A DNA stretch of 64,000 bases. Origin: G016234445 sp964438865. GTDB taxonomy: Bacteria > Chloroflexota > Dehalococcoidia > Tepidiformales > Tepidiformaceae. Numbering within the stretch: position 1 is the stretch's first letter; the number at the start of each line of letters is the position of its first letter. Under the pieces are notes generated by a model. It was given only the letters and a program-made list of their open reading frames with translations. It searched no databases and was not told the origin of the DNA. Where the stretch lies: assembly GCA_964438865.1 (NCBI GenBank), contig CAYTMI010000003.1, forward strand, positions 124,001-188,000. Reading direction: 5' to 3'. The translations under genes and the position numbers were made by a program. Of this stretch, positions 7,837-14,997 are shown piece after piece.

Positions 7837-8847
7837 CTAGCGGAGAGGCGCCGGGTGATCTTCCGCGGGGCAGTCGTAGAGCGCGGCAGCCTGCTTCAGG
7901 GAGGCCGCGACTTCCGCGACGAGTTCAGGCGGTTCGACGGCCCGGGCCATGGGGCCCCAGCTCCGGACCCAGGGGGTGAATTCGAGGAGGCTGGGGAGCA
8001 TCAGTTCGAGCCGGACGCCACCGTTCGGGAGGTCGCTGAGCGCCTGGCGCGGGTGCCAGTGGGTCTCGCGGACGCGGGCGGCGACTTCGGGGGCGAACTC
8101 GACGGCAACCCTGTACTGGTCGTCGCCGAAGACCACGCCCCAGCTCTCGTTGAGCCGTTCCATCACCCCGGCCGCACCGGGCTGGTCAGGGGCCAATTCG
8201 AACAGCTCAGCGGTGAGCTCGGCGTGGGTGATGCGGTCGAGCTTGAAGGTGCGGACAGCGGTGTGGGCGTGGCTGTAACCGATGACGTAGGTCGCGGCGC
8301 CAGTGGTGCTCGGCTCCAGGAGGTAGGGGTCGAGGTCCGCTTCGCTTGACCTTTTGGTCCGTTGGGAGCGGTAGGTGATGTGGACGGTCCGCGATTCGGC
8401 CCAGGCTTCGGTGAGGGTCCGGAGCACCTCCATCAGGTTGCGGTTGAGCGGCCGGGTCTTGAGCACGATCACGGTTGCCTTGACGTAGCGTGCGATGGTC
8501 TCGGGGAGGGCGTCGGCGATCTTCTCCATCGCTGAGATGGCATCGGAGTCGCGTTCGTCGGAATAGCGGAGGAAGAGACGGGTGGCGAGGAAGATCGACC
8601 GGGCTTCGTGAAGGGTGAGCCGGACGGGTGTGAGCGAGGTGGTCCCGGGCATGACCTGGTAGCGGCCGTCCGCCTCGAGCAGTGGGATGTTGAGATCGCT
8701 CTGGAGGTCGAGCAGGTCACGTTGGATACTGCGGACGCTGACCCCGAGCTGATCGGCGAGCTCGATCACGGAGTACCCCTGTAGCCGGGTCCGAAGGAGC
8801 CTCTCGATCTCGACGAGCCGCGTCGACCTCCGGACTTGCTGAGACAT
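7837..8847 (-). CDS. WYL-domain transcriptional regulator
   Basis: 336 aa from the ATG at 8847, which has a GGTGGTGG purine-rich stretch upstream. The frame stays open to 8955, but that extension is not family-like. Residues 5-70 form a winged HTH (RLLRTRLQGYSVIELADQLG, SVRSIQRDLLDLQ). A WYL domain (about 150-220, ATYVIGYSH, RTFKLDRI) and a C-terminal WCX-like extension follow. Such proteins sense ligands, often nucleotides or nucleic acid, and act as repressors or activators. It is the first gene of the WYL-pepP-S9 peptidase unit, so peptide catabolism is a plausible target. A 14-bp palindrome lies in its upstream region. Confidence 0.88.
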   Translation of the reverse strand: MSQQVRRSTRLVEIERLLRTRLQGYSVIELADQLGVSVRSIQRDLLDLQSDLNIPLLEADGRYQVMPGTTSLTPVRLTLHEARSIFLATRLFLRYSDERDSDAISAMEKIADALPETIARYVKATVIVLKTRPLNRNLMEVLRTLTEAWAESRTVHITYRSQRTKRSSEADLDPYLLEPSTTGAATYVIGYSHAHTAVRTFKLDRITHAELTAELFELAPDQPGAAGVMERLNESWGVVFGDDQYRVAVEFAPEVAARVRETHWHPRQALSDLPNGGVRLELMLPSLLEFTPWVRSWGPMARAVEPPELVAEVAASLKQAAALYDCPAEDHPAPLR

Positions 8848-8937
8848 GAGCCACCACCTTCGTTCGGCCGAGGGTCCCGCTCCCCCCGTTGTCCGCGCCA
8901 AGAGTAGCGGAAGCATGCGACATCCCCTGTCGCGAAA

Positions 8938-8951
8938 CTCTCGCGAGAGTG
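8938..8951. promoter_or_regulatory. Perfect 14-bp palindrome, candidate operator
   Basis: ACTCTCGCGAGAGT is its own reverse complement. It lies in the divergent region between the WYL regulator and the DUF3090 gene, inside the wider dyad TGTCGCG...GTGACA (8929-8955). This is a likely autoregulatory site for the WYL protein. The assignment is positional only. Confidence 0.5.
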
Positions 8952-9021
8952 ACATAGTTCACACATGACCTACGGTTATGCCCGTTCGAAGCGCCCGCGG
9001 GACGGGAAAAGGGCGCTCCCG

Positions 9022-9027
9022 TACGAT
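9022..9027 (+). promoter_or_regulatory. -10 box of a probable leaderless promoter (DUF3090)
   Basis: TACGAT ends 7 nt before the ATG at 9035. With initiation about 7 nt after the -10 box, the mRNA would begin at or next to the start codon. No Shine-Dalgarno sequence is present upstream of that ATG. Confidence 0.5.
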
Positions 9028-9034
9028 TGGGCGA

Positions 9035-9550
9035 ATGGCAGAACTCCGCGAGCTAGGCCCCGTTCACCATATCTCCCCGGAGGCGATCGGCCAGCCGGGC
9101 CAACGCCGTTTCCGACTGCAAGCAGTCACCCGGGGCGGCGACTCTGTGTCGTTGTGGCTGGAAAAGGAACAGCTTTCGGCCCTGGGCGACGCGATCGAGA
9201 CCGTCCTGCAATCGGAGGAGTACCGCTACCAGCGGCCACCGCTGGATGACCAGGAGCCGGCACCGGTGTTTCCCCTTTCGGCGGGGTACGATTTCCGGAT
9301 CGGCCAGCTCTCCATGGGGCTGAACCGCGAGAAGCAGCGGGTGGTGCTCGTCGCGACGGAGGCGGCCAACCCGGACGACCCGGGGACGACGGTTTCGGTG
9401 GAGTTCGAGTACCGGCAGGCATACGAACTGCGGGGCGAAATCACCCGCGTCGTCGCCTCGGGGCGGCCGCCGTGCCCGCTCTGCGGTGGCCCGCTCGACC
9501 CGCAGGGCCACCTCTGCCCGCGAACTAACGGACACCACGCCCGGGAGTAA
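9035..9550 (+). CDS. DUF3090 family protein
   Basis: 171 aa. The frame is open from 8978, but the family begins near MAELRELGPVHHISP, and the ATG at 9035 has a leaderless-type promoter. The core GEPGQR-like segment (IGQPGQRRFRLQA), the LWLEKEQLSALG helix and a C-terminal zinc-ribbon-like tail with two Cys pairs (CPLCGGPLDPQGHLCP, three Cys) match DUF3090 as found in actinobacteria. There it sits by a histidine phosphatase and an SCO1664-type kinase-like gene, but neither is here. Role unknown. It may be cotranscribed with pfkA, whose start is about 60 nt downstream. Confidence 0.85.
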   Translation: MAELRELGPVHHISPEAIGQPGQRRFRLQAVTRGGDSVSLWLEKEQLSALGDAIETVLQSEEYRYQRPPLDDQEPAPVFPLSAGYDFRIGQLSMGLNREKQRVVLVATEAANPDDPGTTVSVEFEYRQAYELRGEITRVVASGRPPCPLCGGPLDPQGHLCPRTNGHHARE

Positions 9551-9614
9551 CGGCCGGGCGGGGCCTCAACCCGCCGGTTGCACGTTCGGGGCAGAGGCGG
9601 GCACAGTGAGTCCC

Positions 9615-10586
9615 ATGAAGCGAATCGGGATCCTGACCAGCGGCGGAGACGCGCCGGGGATGAACGCTGCCATCCGGGCAGTCGTGCGCACGGCGACGAC
9701 CCTGGGGATCGAGACCATTGGTTACATCGACGGCTTCGAAGGGTTCGCCACGCGCAGGATCATGCCGCTGGACGACCGCGCCGTGGGGAACCAGGTCCAG
9801 CACGGGGGGACGTTCATCGGGACGTCGCGCTATGCCGCCTTCCACGACGCCGACGTGCGCGCCCGGGCCGTCCGGCAGATGCGGCACGACGAGGTGGACG
9901 CCCTGGTCATCATCGGCGGTGACGGGAGCTTCCGGGCGGCGCTGGCGCTCGAAGCAGAGCACGGGGTAGCAGTCGCCGGGATCCCCGGGACGATCGACAA
10001 CGACGTCTATGGGACCGACCACACGATTGGGTTCGATACCGCCGTCAACACGGCCGTGCTGGCGATCGACCACCTGCGCGACACGAGCGAATCCACGGGG
10101 ATGATGTTCTTCGTGGAGGTGATGGGGCGCACGAGCGGGGCGATCGCGCTGCACACGGCCGTCGCGGCGGGCGCGGCGGGCGTGCTGGTGCCGGAGGACC
10201 ATTCGGACATCGTGGACCTGGTCGAACGGCTGAAGGAGTCCCATTCGCGGGCGAAGCGAAGCCACATCATCGTCGTCGCCGAAGCCGAGGCGCCGGGGGG
10301 AGCCTTCGAGGTGGCGAAGCGGGTGAGCGAACTGCTGGATCACCCCTACCGCGTCGTCGTACTCGGGCACATTCAGCGGGGAGGGCGTCCGACAGCCCGG
10401 GACCGGATTGTGGCGGCCCAGTCCGGTGCGCTGGCGGTCGAAGCACTGGCCGCCGGGCGCACGGGGATGATGATCGGCATGCGCGGGGGACAGGCGGTGG
10501 AAGTACCCCTGAAGGCGGTGGTGGCGGGCGAACACCCGGCCCCGCAAGACGACCTGCTCCGGCTGGCGCAGCGACTTTCCGGCTGA
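9615..10586 (+). CDS. pfkA: ATP-dependent 6-phosphofructokinase
   Basis: 323 aa from the ATG at 9615. An in-frame GTG at 9606 has better spacing to GAGG (9594-9597) and could be the true start, adding three residues. The N-terminal GGDAPGMNAAIR, IIGGDGSFRAA, the catalytic GIPGTIDNDVYGTDHTIGF and the GHIQRGGRPTARDR loop define the PfkA family. The small residue in GGDGS rather than GGDDT points to ATP, not pyrophosphate, as phosphate donor. It phosphorylates fructose 6-phosphate in glycolysis. The length is that of the classic bacterial enzyme. Confidence 0.93.
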   Translation: MKRIGILTSGGDAPGMNAAIRAVVRTATTLGIETIGYIDGFEGFATRRIMPLDDRAVGNQVQHGGTFIGTSRYAAFHDADVRARAVRQMRHDEVDALVIIGGDGSFRAALALEAEHGVAVAGIPGTIDNDVYGTDHTIGFDTAVNTAVLAIDHLRDTSESTGMMFFVEVMGRTSGAIALHTAVAAGAAGVLVPEDHSDIVDLVERLKESHSRAKRSHIIVVAEAEAPGGAFEVAKRVSELLDHPYRVVVLGHIQRGGRPTARDRIVAAQSGALAVEALAAGRTGMMIGMRGGQAVEVPLKAVVAGEHPAPQDDLLRLAQRLSG

Positions 10587-10608
10587 CCTGCAGTTTCGCG
10601 GAGACGGC

Positions 10609-10614
10609 TAGAAT
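10609..10614 (+). promoter_or_regulatory. Candidate -10 box for the ggt unit
   Basis: TAGAAT lies 22 nt after the pfkA stop. The -35 region around CTGACC (10583-10588) is weak and 20 nt away. The predicted start near 10621 would place the GAGGAGG at 10630-10636 shortly downstream. Confidence 0.4.
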
Positions 10615-10641
10615 TGCCCCACCAATACGAGGAGGCGACTG

Positions 10642-10689
10642 ATGCCGACGCCCGCCACCCTGGCCTGGCCGCAGGAAGAGCGAACGTGA
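10642..10689 (+). CDS. 15-codon upstream ORF coupled to ggt
   Basis: An ATG five nt after a strong GAGGAGG (10630-10636) opens a 15-residue frame (MPTPATLAWPQEERT). Its TGA overlaps the GTG start of the gamma-glutamyltransferase as GTGA. The strongest ribosome site of the unit thus belongs to this mini-ORF, which suggests translational coupling. The peptide itself may have no function. A one-base sequencing error joining it to ggt cannot be excluded. Confidence 0.4.
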   Translation: MPTPATLAWPQEERT

Positions 10690-12296
10690 CCCCGGCCTTC
10701 CCGTTGCGGGGCACCGCCTGGGGCCCGAACGGCTGCGCCGCGGCCGACCATCCCCTCGCGGCATCGGCGGGACTTGGCGTGCTCCAGCGCGGAGGAAGTG
10801 CCGCCGATGCCGCGATCACGATGGCCGCGGTGATGGTGGTCGTCCAGCCGCAGTTCAGCAACGTCGGCGGGGACCTCTTCGCGCTCACGTTCGAGCCTGT
10901 CGCTGGACGGGTCGAAGCGCTGAACAGTTCCGGGCCCGCCCCCCTGGCTGCACGCGCAGACGACTACCGTGCGCTGGGAGGCATACCCACCACCGGCCCG
11001 CTTGCGGTGACCGTCCCCGGCTGCGTCGATGGCTGGTGGAAGCTGCATCAACGGCACGGGCGGCTGCTGTGGGCGAGCCTCTTCGAACCGGCAATTTCGT
11101 ACGCCGCCGACAGCTTCCCCGCTTCCCGCGGGCTGACGCAGGCGATGGCGCGAGGGCGTGAGCGCATCTACCCGTCGGCTTACTTCAAGGAGATCTTCGG
11201 GCTGGTGAGCGGCGAGGGAGGGCAGCGGGTGGTGCAGCGCGACCTCGCGGGCACACTCCAGGCCATCGCCGCCGGAGGGGCAGACGCCTTCTACAGCGGC
11301 GGACTCGGGGACCTCTGCCGGGAGACGCTGAACGGGCGGGGAGCCCGGTTCACGCCTGACGACTGGCAGCCGCCCGGGCGCTGGGGCGAGGCGCTTTCCG
11401 TGGAGTTCGCGGGATACCGGGTCCACTCGCAGCCGCCGCCATCGCAGGGGTACGCGCTCCTGCTCGCCTGCGGCCTCTATCAGCACCTGCTTACGGGCGA
11501 CGCCGGCCGCACGCCCAACGCGCTGCTTCAGCTTCGGGCCTCGGCCGCCGCGTTCGCGCACCGGTCCCGCTTCGCCGGCGACCCCGACCGCGGCCAGTTC
11601 GATGCCGCCAGCCACCTGCACACCTCCCGGGCGGACGAGATCCTCGCCGCAGCCGACGCCGGCGACGGCGCAGCCGCGGGCGACGGGGACACAACCTATC
11701 TGCTGGCAATCGACGCCGACGGGAACGCGGTCTCGCTGATCCAGTCGATCTTCCAGCCCTGGGGGAGCGGGGTGATGGTGCCGGGCGCGGGGATCATCCT
11801 CAACAACCGGATGTGCGGGTTCACGCTCGAACCGGGCCACCCGAACGAACTCGAGGGCGGCCGGCGGCCGAACCATACCCTCCACTGCTATCTCGTCACG
11901 GTCGACCCGCCGCCGCTGCTCCCGCTGGCGGCGAAGACCGGGGAACGGGCACATCCGGCGGCGCTCCGGGTGGTGGGCGGGACGCCGGGAGCCGACCGGC
12001 AGGTTCAGACCAACCTCCAGGTCCTCGACCGGCTGCTGCGTCACGGGGAGGACCCCCAGAGCGCCCTCGACGCGCCGCGATGGTCCATCGGCAACCCCGC
12101 CGGCGATGGCCAGGCCGTGGAGGTGGAAACGCGGGAGCCTGATACGCTCGGCAGCATCTTTCGCGCCGCCGGCCACGATGTCCGGCCCCAGGCTCACTTC
12201 GGTGAGACAGGGAAGGCCTACGTGGCGGTGGTGGGGCCGGCCGGGATAGGCGCCGCCGCCGACCTCCGTGGGGAGGGCCAGGCCCTGGTGTACTGA
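10686..12296 (+). CDS. ggt: Gamma-glutamyltransferase family protein
   Basis: 536 aa from the GTG at 10686, which has its own GGAAGAG. A longer TTG-started frame from 10614 is possible but not family-like. The autoprocessing nucleophile region DTTYLLAIDADGNAVS places Thr336 as the expected new N-terminus of the small subunit. The classical TTH is TTY here. GSGVMVPGAGIILNNRM follows and is typical. The family (NTN hydrolases, also cephalosporin acylase/YwrD-like) hydrolyses or transfers gamma-glutamyl groups of glutathione-like substrates. I see no signal peptide, so unlike E. coli Ggt it is probably cytoplasmic. Confidence 0.88.
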   Translation: MTPAFPLRGTAWGPNGCAAADHPLAASAGLGVLQRGGSAADAAITMAAVMVVVQPQFSNVGGDLFALTFEPVAGRVEALNSSGPAPLAARADDYRALGGIPTTGPLAVTVPGCVDGWWKLHQRHGRLLWASLFEPAISYAADSFPASRGLTQAMARGRERIYPSAYFKEIFGLVSGEGGQRVVQRDLAGTLQAIAAGGADAFYSGGLGDLCRETLNGRGARFTPDDWQPPGRWGEALSVEFAGYRVHSQPPPSQGYALLLACGLYQHLLTGDAGRTPNALLQLRASAAAFAHRSRFAGDPDRGQFDAASHLHTSRADEILAAADAGDGAAAGDGDTTYLLAIDADGNAVSLIQSIFQPWGSGVMVPGAGIILNNRMCGFTLEPGHPNELEGGRRPNHTLHCYLVTVDPPPLLPLAAKTGERAHPAALRVVGGTPGADRQVQTNLQVLDRLLRHGEDPQSALDAPRWSIGNPAGDGQAVEVETREPDTLGSIFRAAGHDVRPQAHFGETGKAYVAVVGPAGIGAAADLRGEGQALVY

Positions 12297-12384
12297 CCGG
12301 CAAATGGCTGGCGGCCTTCGATCCTACCGGGATACGCCGATACCATTTCGCCCGCCACGCAACGGCGTGGGGAGTCGAATCCGC

Positions 12385-14934
12385 ATGACCACTCACCGTG
12401 AACAGCATCTGTACCTGGCCGAGGACTCGGGGGTCCGGACGCCGCCCCACGCGCTCCCCGGGGACCAGCCCCGCTGGCCTCGCGACCGCGTCGTAGACGT
12501 CGAGCACATCAAGCTGGAAGTCGCCGTCGACGTCCCCGGAAAGAGCGTCGGCGGTACCGTCTCCCACACCGTGACGCCCTTCAACGACGGTCTGGAGACG
12601 ATGGAATTCGACGCCATCGACATGGACATCGCCGCGGTTACGGTGAACGAAGCGCCGGCGGAATTCGACTACGACGGCCAACACCTGCAGGTGAAGCTCG
12701 GGCCGGGGCGGAGACGCGGAGAGCGGCTCACGATCGCCGTCGACTACCAGGCGACGCCGCGGTTGGGCCTCTATTTCCCGGGGCCGGACGAGGCCTACCC
12801 GGACAAGCCCCGGCAGGTGTGGTCACAGGGGCAGGACGAGGATTCGCGCTACTGGTTCCCATGTTATGACTACCCCAACGACAAGCAGACGACGGAAATG
12901 GTCGCCACCGTGCCGGGCGAGTGGTTCGCGCTTTCGAACGGGCGATTGCTCGCCGACCGGCCGAACGGCGACGGCACCCGCACCTTCCACTGGCTCCAGG
13001 ACCGGCCGCATTCGAGCTACCTGATCACGCTCGCGGCAGGCGAGTTCCAGCGCATCGACGCGTCGCGCGACGGACTGCCGATCGACTACTACGTGGAGCC
13101 GAAAGACGCCGAGAGGGGCGCCGCGACCTTCGCCAACACCCCGAAGATGATCGACTTCTTCGAGCGGATCACGGGGGTGGCGTTCCCCTGGGCGAAGTAC
13201 AGCCAGGTCGTGGTCCGCGACTTCGTCTTCGGCGGCATGGAAAACACCAGCGCGACCACGATGACCGAGAACATCCTCCTGGACCGGAAGGCGATGCGGG
13301 ACCATTCGAGCGACCCACTGATTTCCCACGAACTGGCGCACATGTGGTGGGGCGACCTGCTCACCTGCCGCGACTGGTCACATGGGTGGCTTAACGAAAG
13401 CTTCGCGACGTTCTTCGAATTCCTCTGGGACGAAGAACACCTGGGCGTGGACGAGTACCGCCAGGGAGTGATCGACAACACGGACCTCTACCTGGAGGAG
13501 CGCTATCGCCGGCCGATCGTCACCAACGTCTTCAACGAGCCCATCGACATCTTCGACCGCCACCTCTACGAAAAGGGGTCGGTGGTGCTGAACACGTTGC
13601 GCGGTCTGCTCGGCGAGGACGGCTTCATCCGGTCGATCCAGCGGTATTGCCGGGAAAACCAGGAGCGGAGCGTGGTCACCCACGATCTGATGGCGGCGGT
13701 GGAAGCAGAGACCGGGCGCAACCTCGAATGGTTCTTCGACCAGTGGGTGTTCAAGCCCGGGCACCCGGAGTTCAAGGTGAGCTGGAGTTGGGACGAAGAA
13801 CGGAAACTGGCCTCCGTGAGCGTGAAGCAGACGCAATCGACAGATGACGGGACGCCGATCTTCCGGGTGCCGGTGGTGATCGACTTCCGAACGGGGCGCG
13901 GGAAGCCGGTGCCGTTTCAGGTTGAGGTGACTGACCGCGAGCACACGTTCGTCTTCGCGCTCCCGCGCAAGCCCGACCTCTGCCGGTTCGACCCCTACAA
14001 CATGGTGCTGAAGGAGCTCAACTTCGAGAAGTCGGTGGGGGAACTGCGACTCCAACTGCGCGACGATGACAGCATCGCCGGGCGGCGGGCGGCGGCTCGC
14101 TCGCTTGGCAAGAAGGGGGGCCCGGAGGCGATCGCAGCGCTGGAATCGGCAGTGATGAATGACCGCTTCTGGGGCGTCCAGGCGGCGGCGGCGAAGGCGC
14201 TCGGCACGGAGCGCGGGGAAGCCTCCCGCGAGGCCCTCCTTCGCTGCCTCGCGGTGAAGCACCCGAAGGCGCGCCGGGCCGTGGTCGCTGCCCTCGGAGA
14301 GTTTCGCGGCGACGCCGGGGTGATGGCCGCCGTGCAGCCGCTCGCGAAGCGCGATCAGTCGTGGTTCGTGGAGGCCGAGGCGAACCGGAGCATCGGCAAG
14401 CTGCGCGTGGACGGCGCCTTCGAGGCGATCACAGCCAACATCAACCGGCCGTCGTACCGCCAGGTGGTGCGTGCGGGCTGCATCGATGGGCTGGTCGAGC
14501 TGCGGGAAGAACGGGGCCTGGAGCCGATCCTCGCGGCGGCACGGTACGGGGCGCCGGAGCAAGCGAGAGCGGCAGCGGCAGGCGCCAGCGCGCGGCTCGG
14601 CCAGCACTTCGAAGGGCGAAAGAAGGCGATCGCGGAAGAGCTGGTGCGCCTGCTCGACGACCGCGACTTCCGGGTACGCATCGCGGCGGCGAACGGCCTC
14701 AAGACGCTCGGGGACCCGGCCTTCGCACCCGCCCTCGATCGCATGGCTGAACGCGAACTCGATGGCCGGGCGATCCGCATGGCCCGCGAAAACGCCGGCA
14801 TCTTGCGGCGGGGGGCACAGACGACGGACGAAGTGAAGCGCCTCCGCGACGATCTGGAACAGCTTCGCGACGAGAACATCCGGCTCCGCGACCGGCTGGG
14901 GAGACTGGAAGCGACGTCGCGGCCCGCGAAATAG
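12385..14934 (+). CDS. M1 family zinc aminopeptidase with HEAT-like C-terminal repeats
   Basis: 849 aa from the ATG at 12385, with GGGGAG about 10 nt upstream. A beta-saddle N-terminal domain, the exopeptidase motif GGMEN and the zinc site H315-E-L-A-H319 with Glu338 (NESFATFFE) are all intact, so it should be an active metallo-aminopeptidase. From about residue 551 to 800 come PBS-lyase/HEAT-type helical repeats rich in Ala, Arg and Leu. The last about 35 residues are a charged heptad coiled coil (DEVKRLRDDLEQL, ENIRLRDRL). No signal peptide. The tail may hold a partner or form oligomers. It stands alone downstream of ggt, and both could serve peptide or glutathione breakdown. Confidence 0.92.
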   Translation: MTTHREQHLYLAEDSGVRTPPHALPGDQPRWPRDRVVDVEHIKLEVAVDVPGKSVGGTVSHTVTPFNDGLETMEFDAIDMDIAAVTVNEAPAEFDYDGQHLQVKLGPGRRRGERLTIAVDYQATPRLGLYFPGPDEAYPDKPRQVWSQGQDEDSRYWFPCYDYPNDKQTTEMVATVPGEWFALSNGRLLADRPNGDGTRTFHWLQDRPHSSYLITLAAGEFQRIDASRDGLPIDYYVEPKDAERGAATFANTPKMIDFFERITGVAFPWAKYSQVVVRDFVFGGMENTSATTMTENILLDRKAMRDHSSDPLISHELAHMWWGDLLTCRDWSHGWLNESFATFFEFLWDEEHLGVDEYRQGVIDNTDLYLEERYRRPIVTNVFNEPIDIFDRHLYEKGSVVLNTLRGLLGEDGFIRSIQRYCRENQERSVVTHDLMAAVEAETGRNLEWFFDQWVFKPGHPEFKVSWSWDEERKLASVSVKQTQSTDDGTPIFRVPVVIDFRTGRGKPVPFQVEVTDREHTFVFALPRKPDLCRFDPYNMVLKELNFEKSVGELRLQLRDDDSIAGRRAAARSLGKKGGPEAIAALESAVMNDRFWGVQAAAAKALGTERGEASREALLRCLAVKHPKARRAVVAALGEFRGDAGVMAAVQPLAKRDQSWFVEAEANRSIGKLRVDGAFEAITANINRPSYRQVVRAGCIDGLVELREERGLEPILAAARYGAPEQARAAAAGASARLGQHFEGRKKAIAEELVRLLDDRDFRVRIAAANGLKTLGDPAFAPALDRMAERELDGRAIRMARENAGILRRGAQTTDEVKRLRDDLEQLRDENIRLRDRLGRLEATSRPAK

Positions 14935-14985
14935 GCGGCGAGTCCAACGCGGGCTTCCCGAATACAGCGGGACGGTGGCAGTCTC

Positions 14986-14991
14986 TATACT
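14986..14991 (+). promoter_or_regulatory. -10 box of a leaderless promoter (glpK)
   Basis: A near-consensus TATACT ends 6 nt before the GTG start of glpK. No Shine-Dalgarno sequence fits between them. The -35 position (about 14963, TACAGC) is poor. Confidence 0.6.
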
Positions 14992-14997
14992 CGGGAA

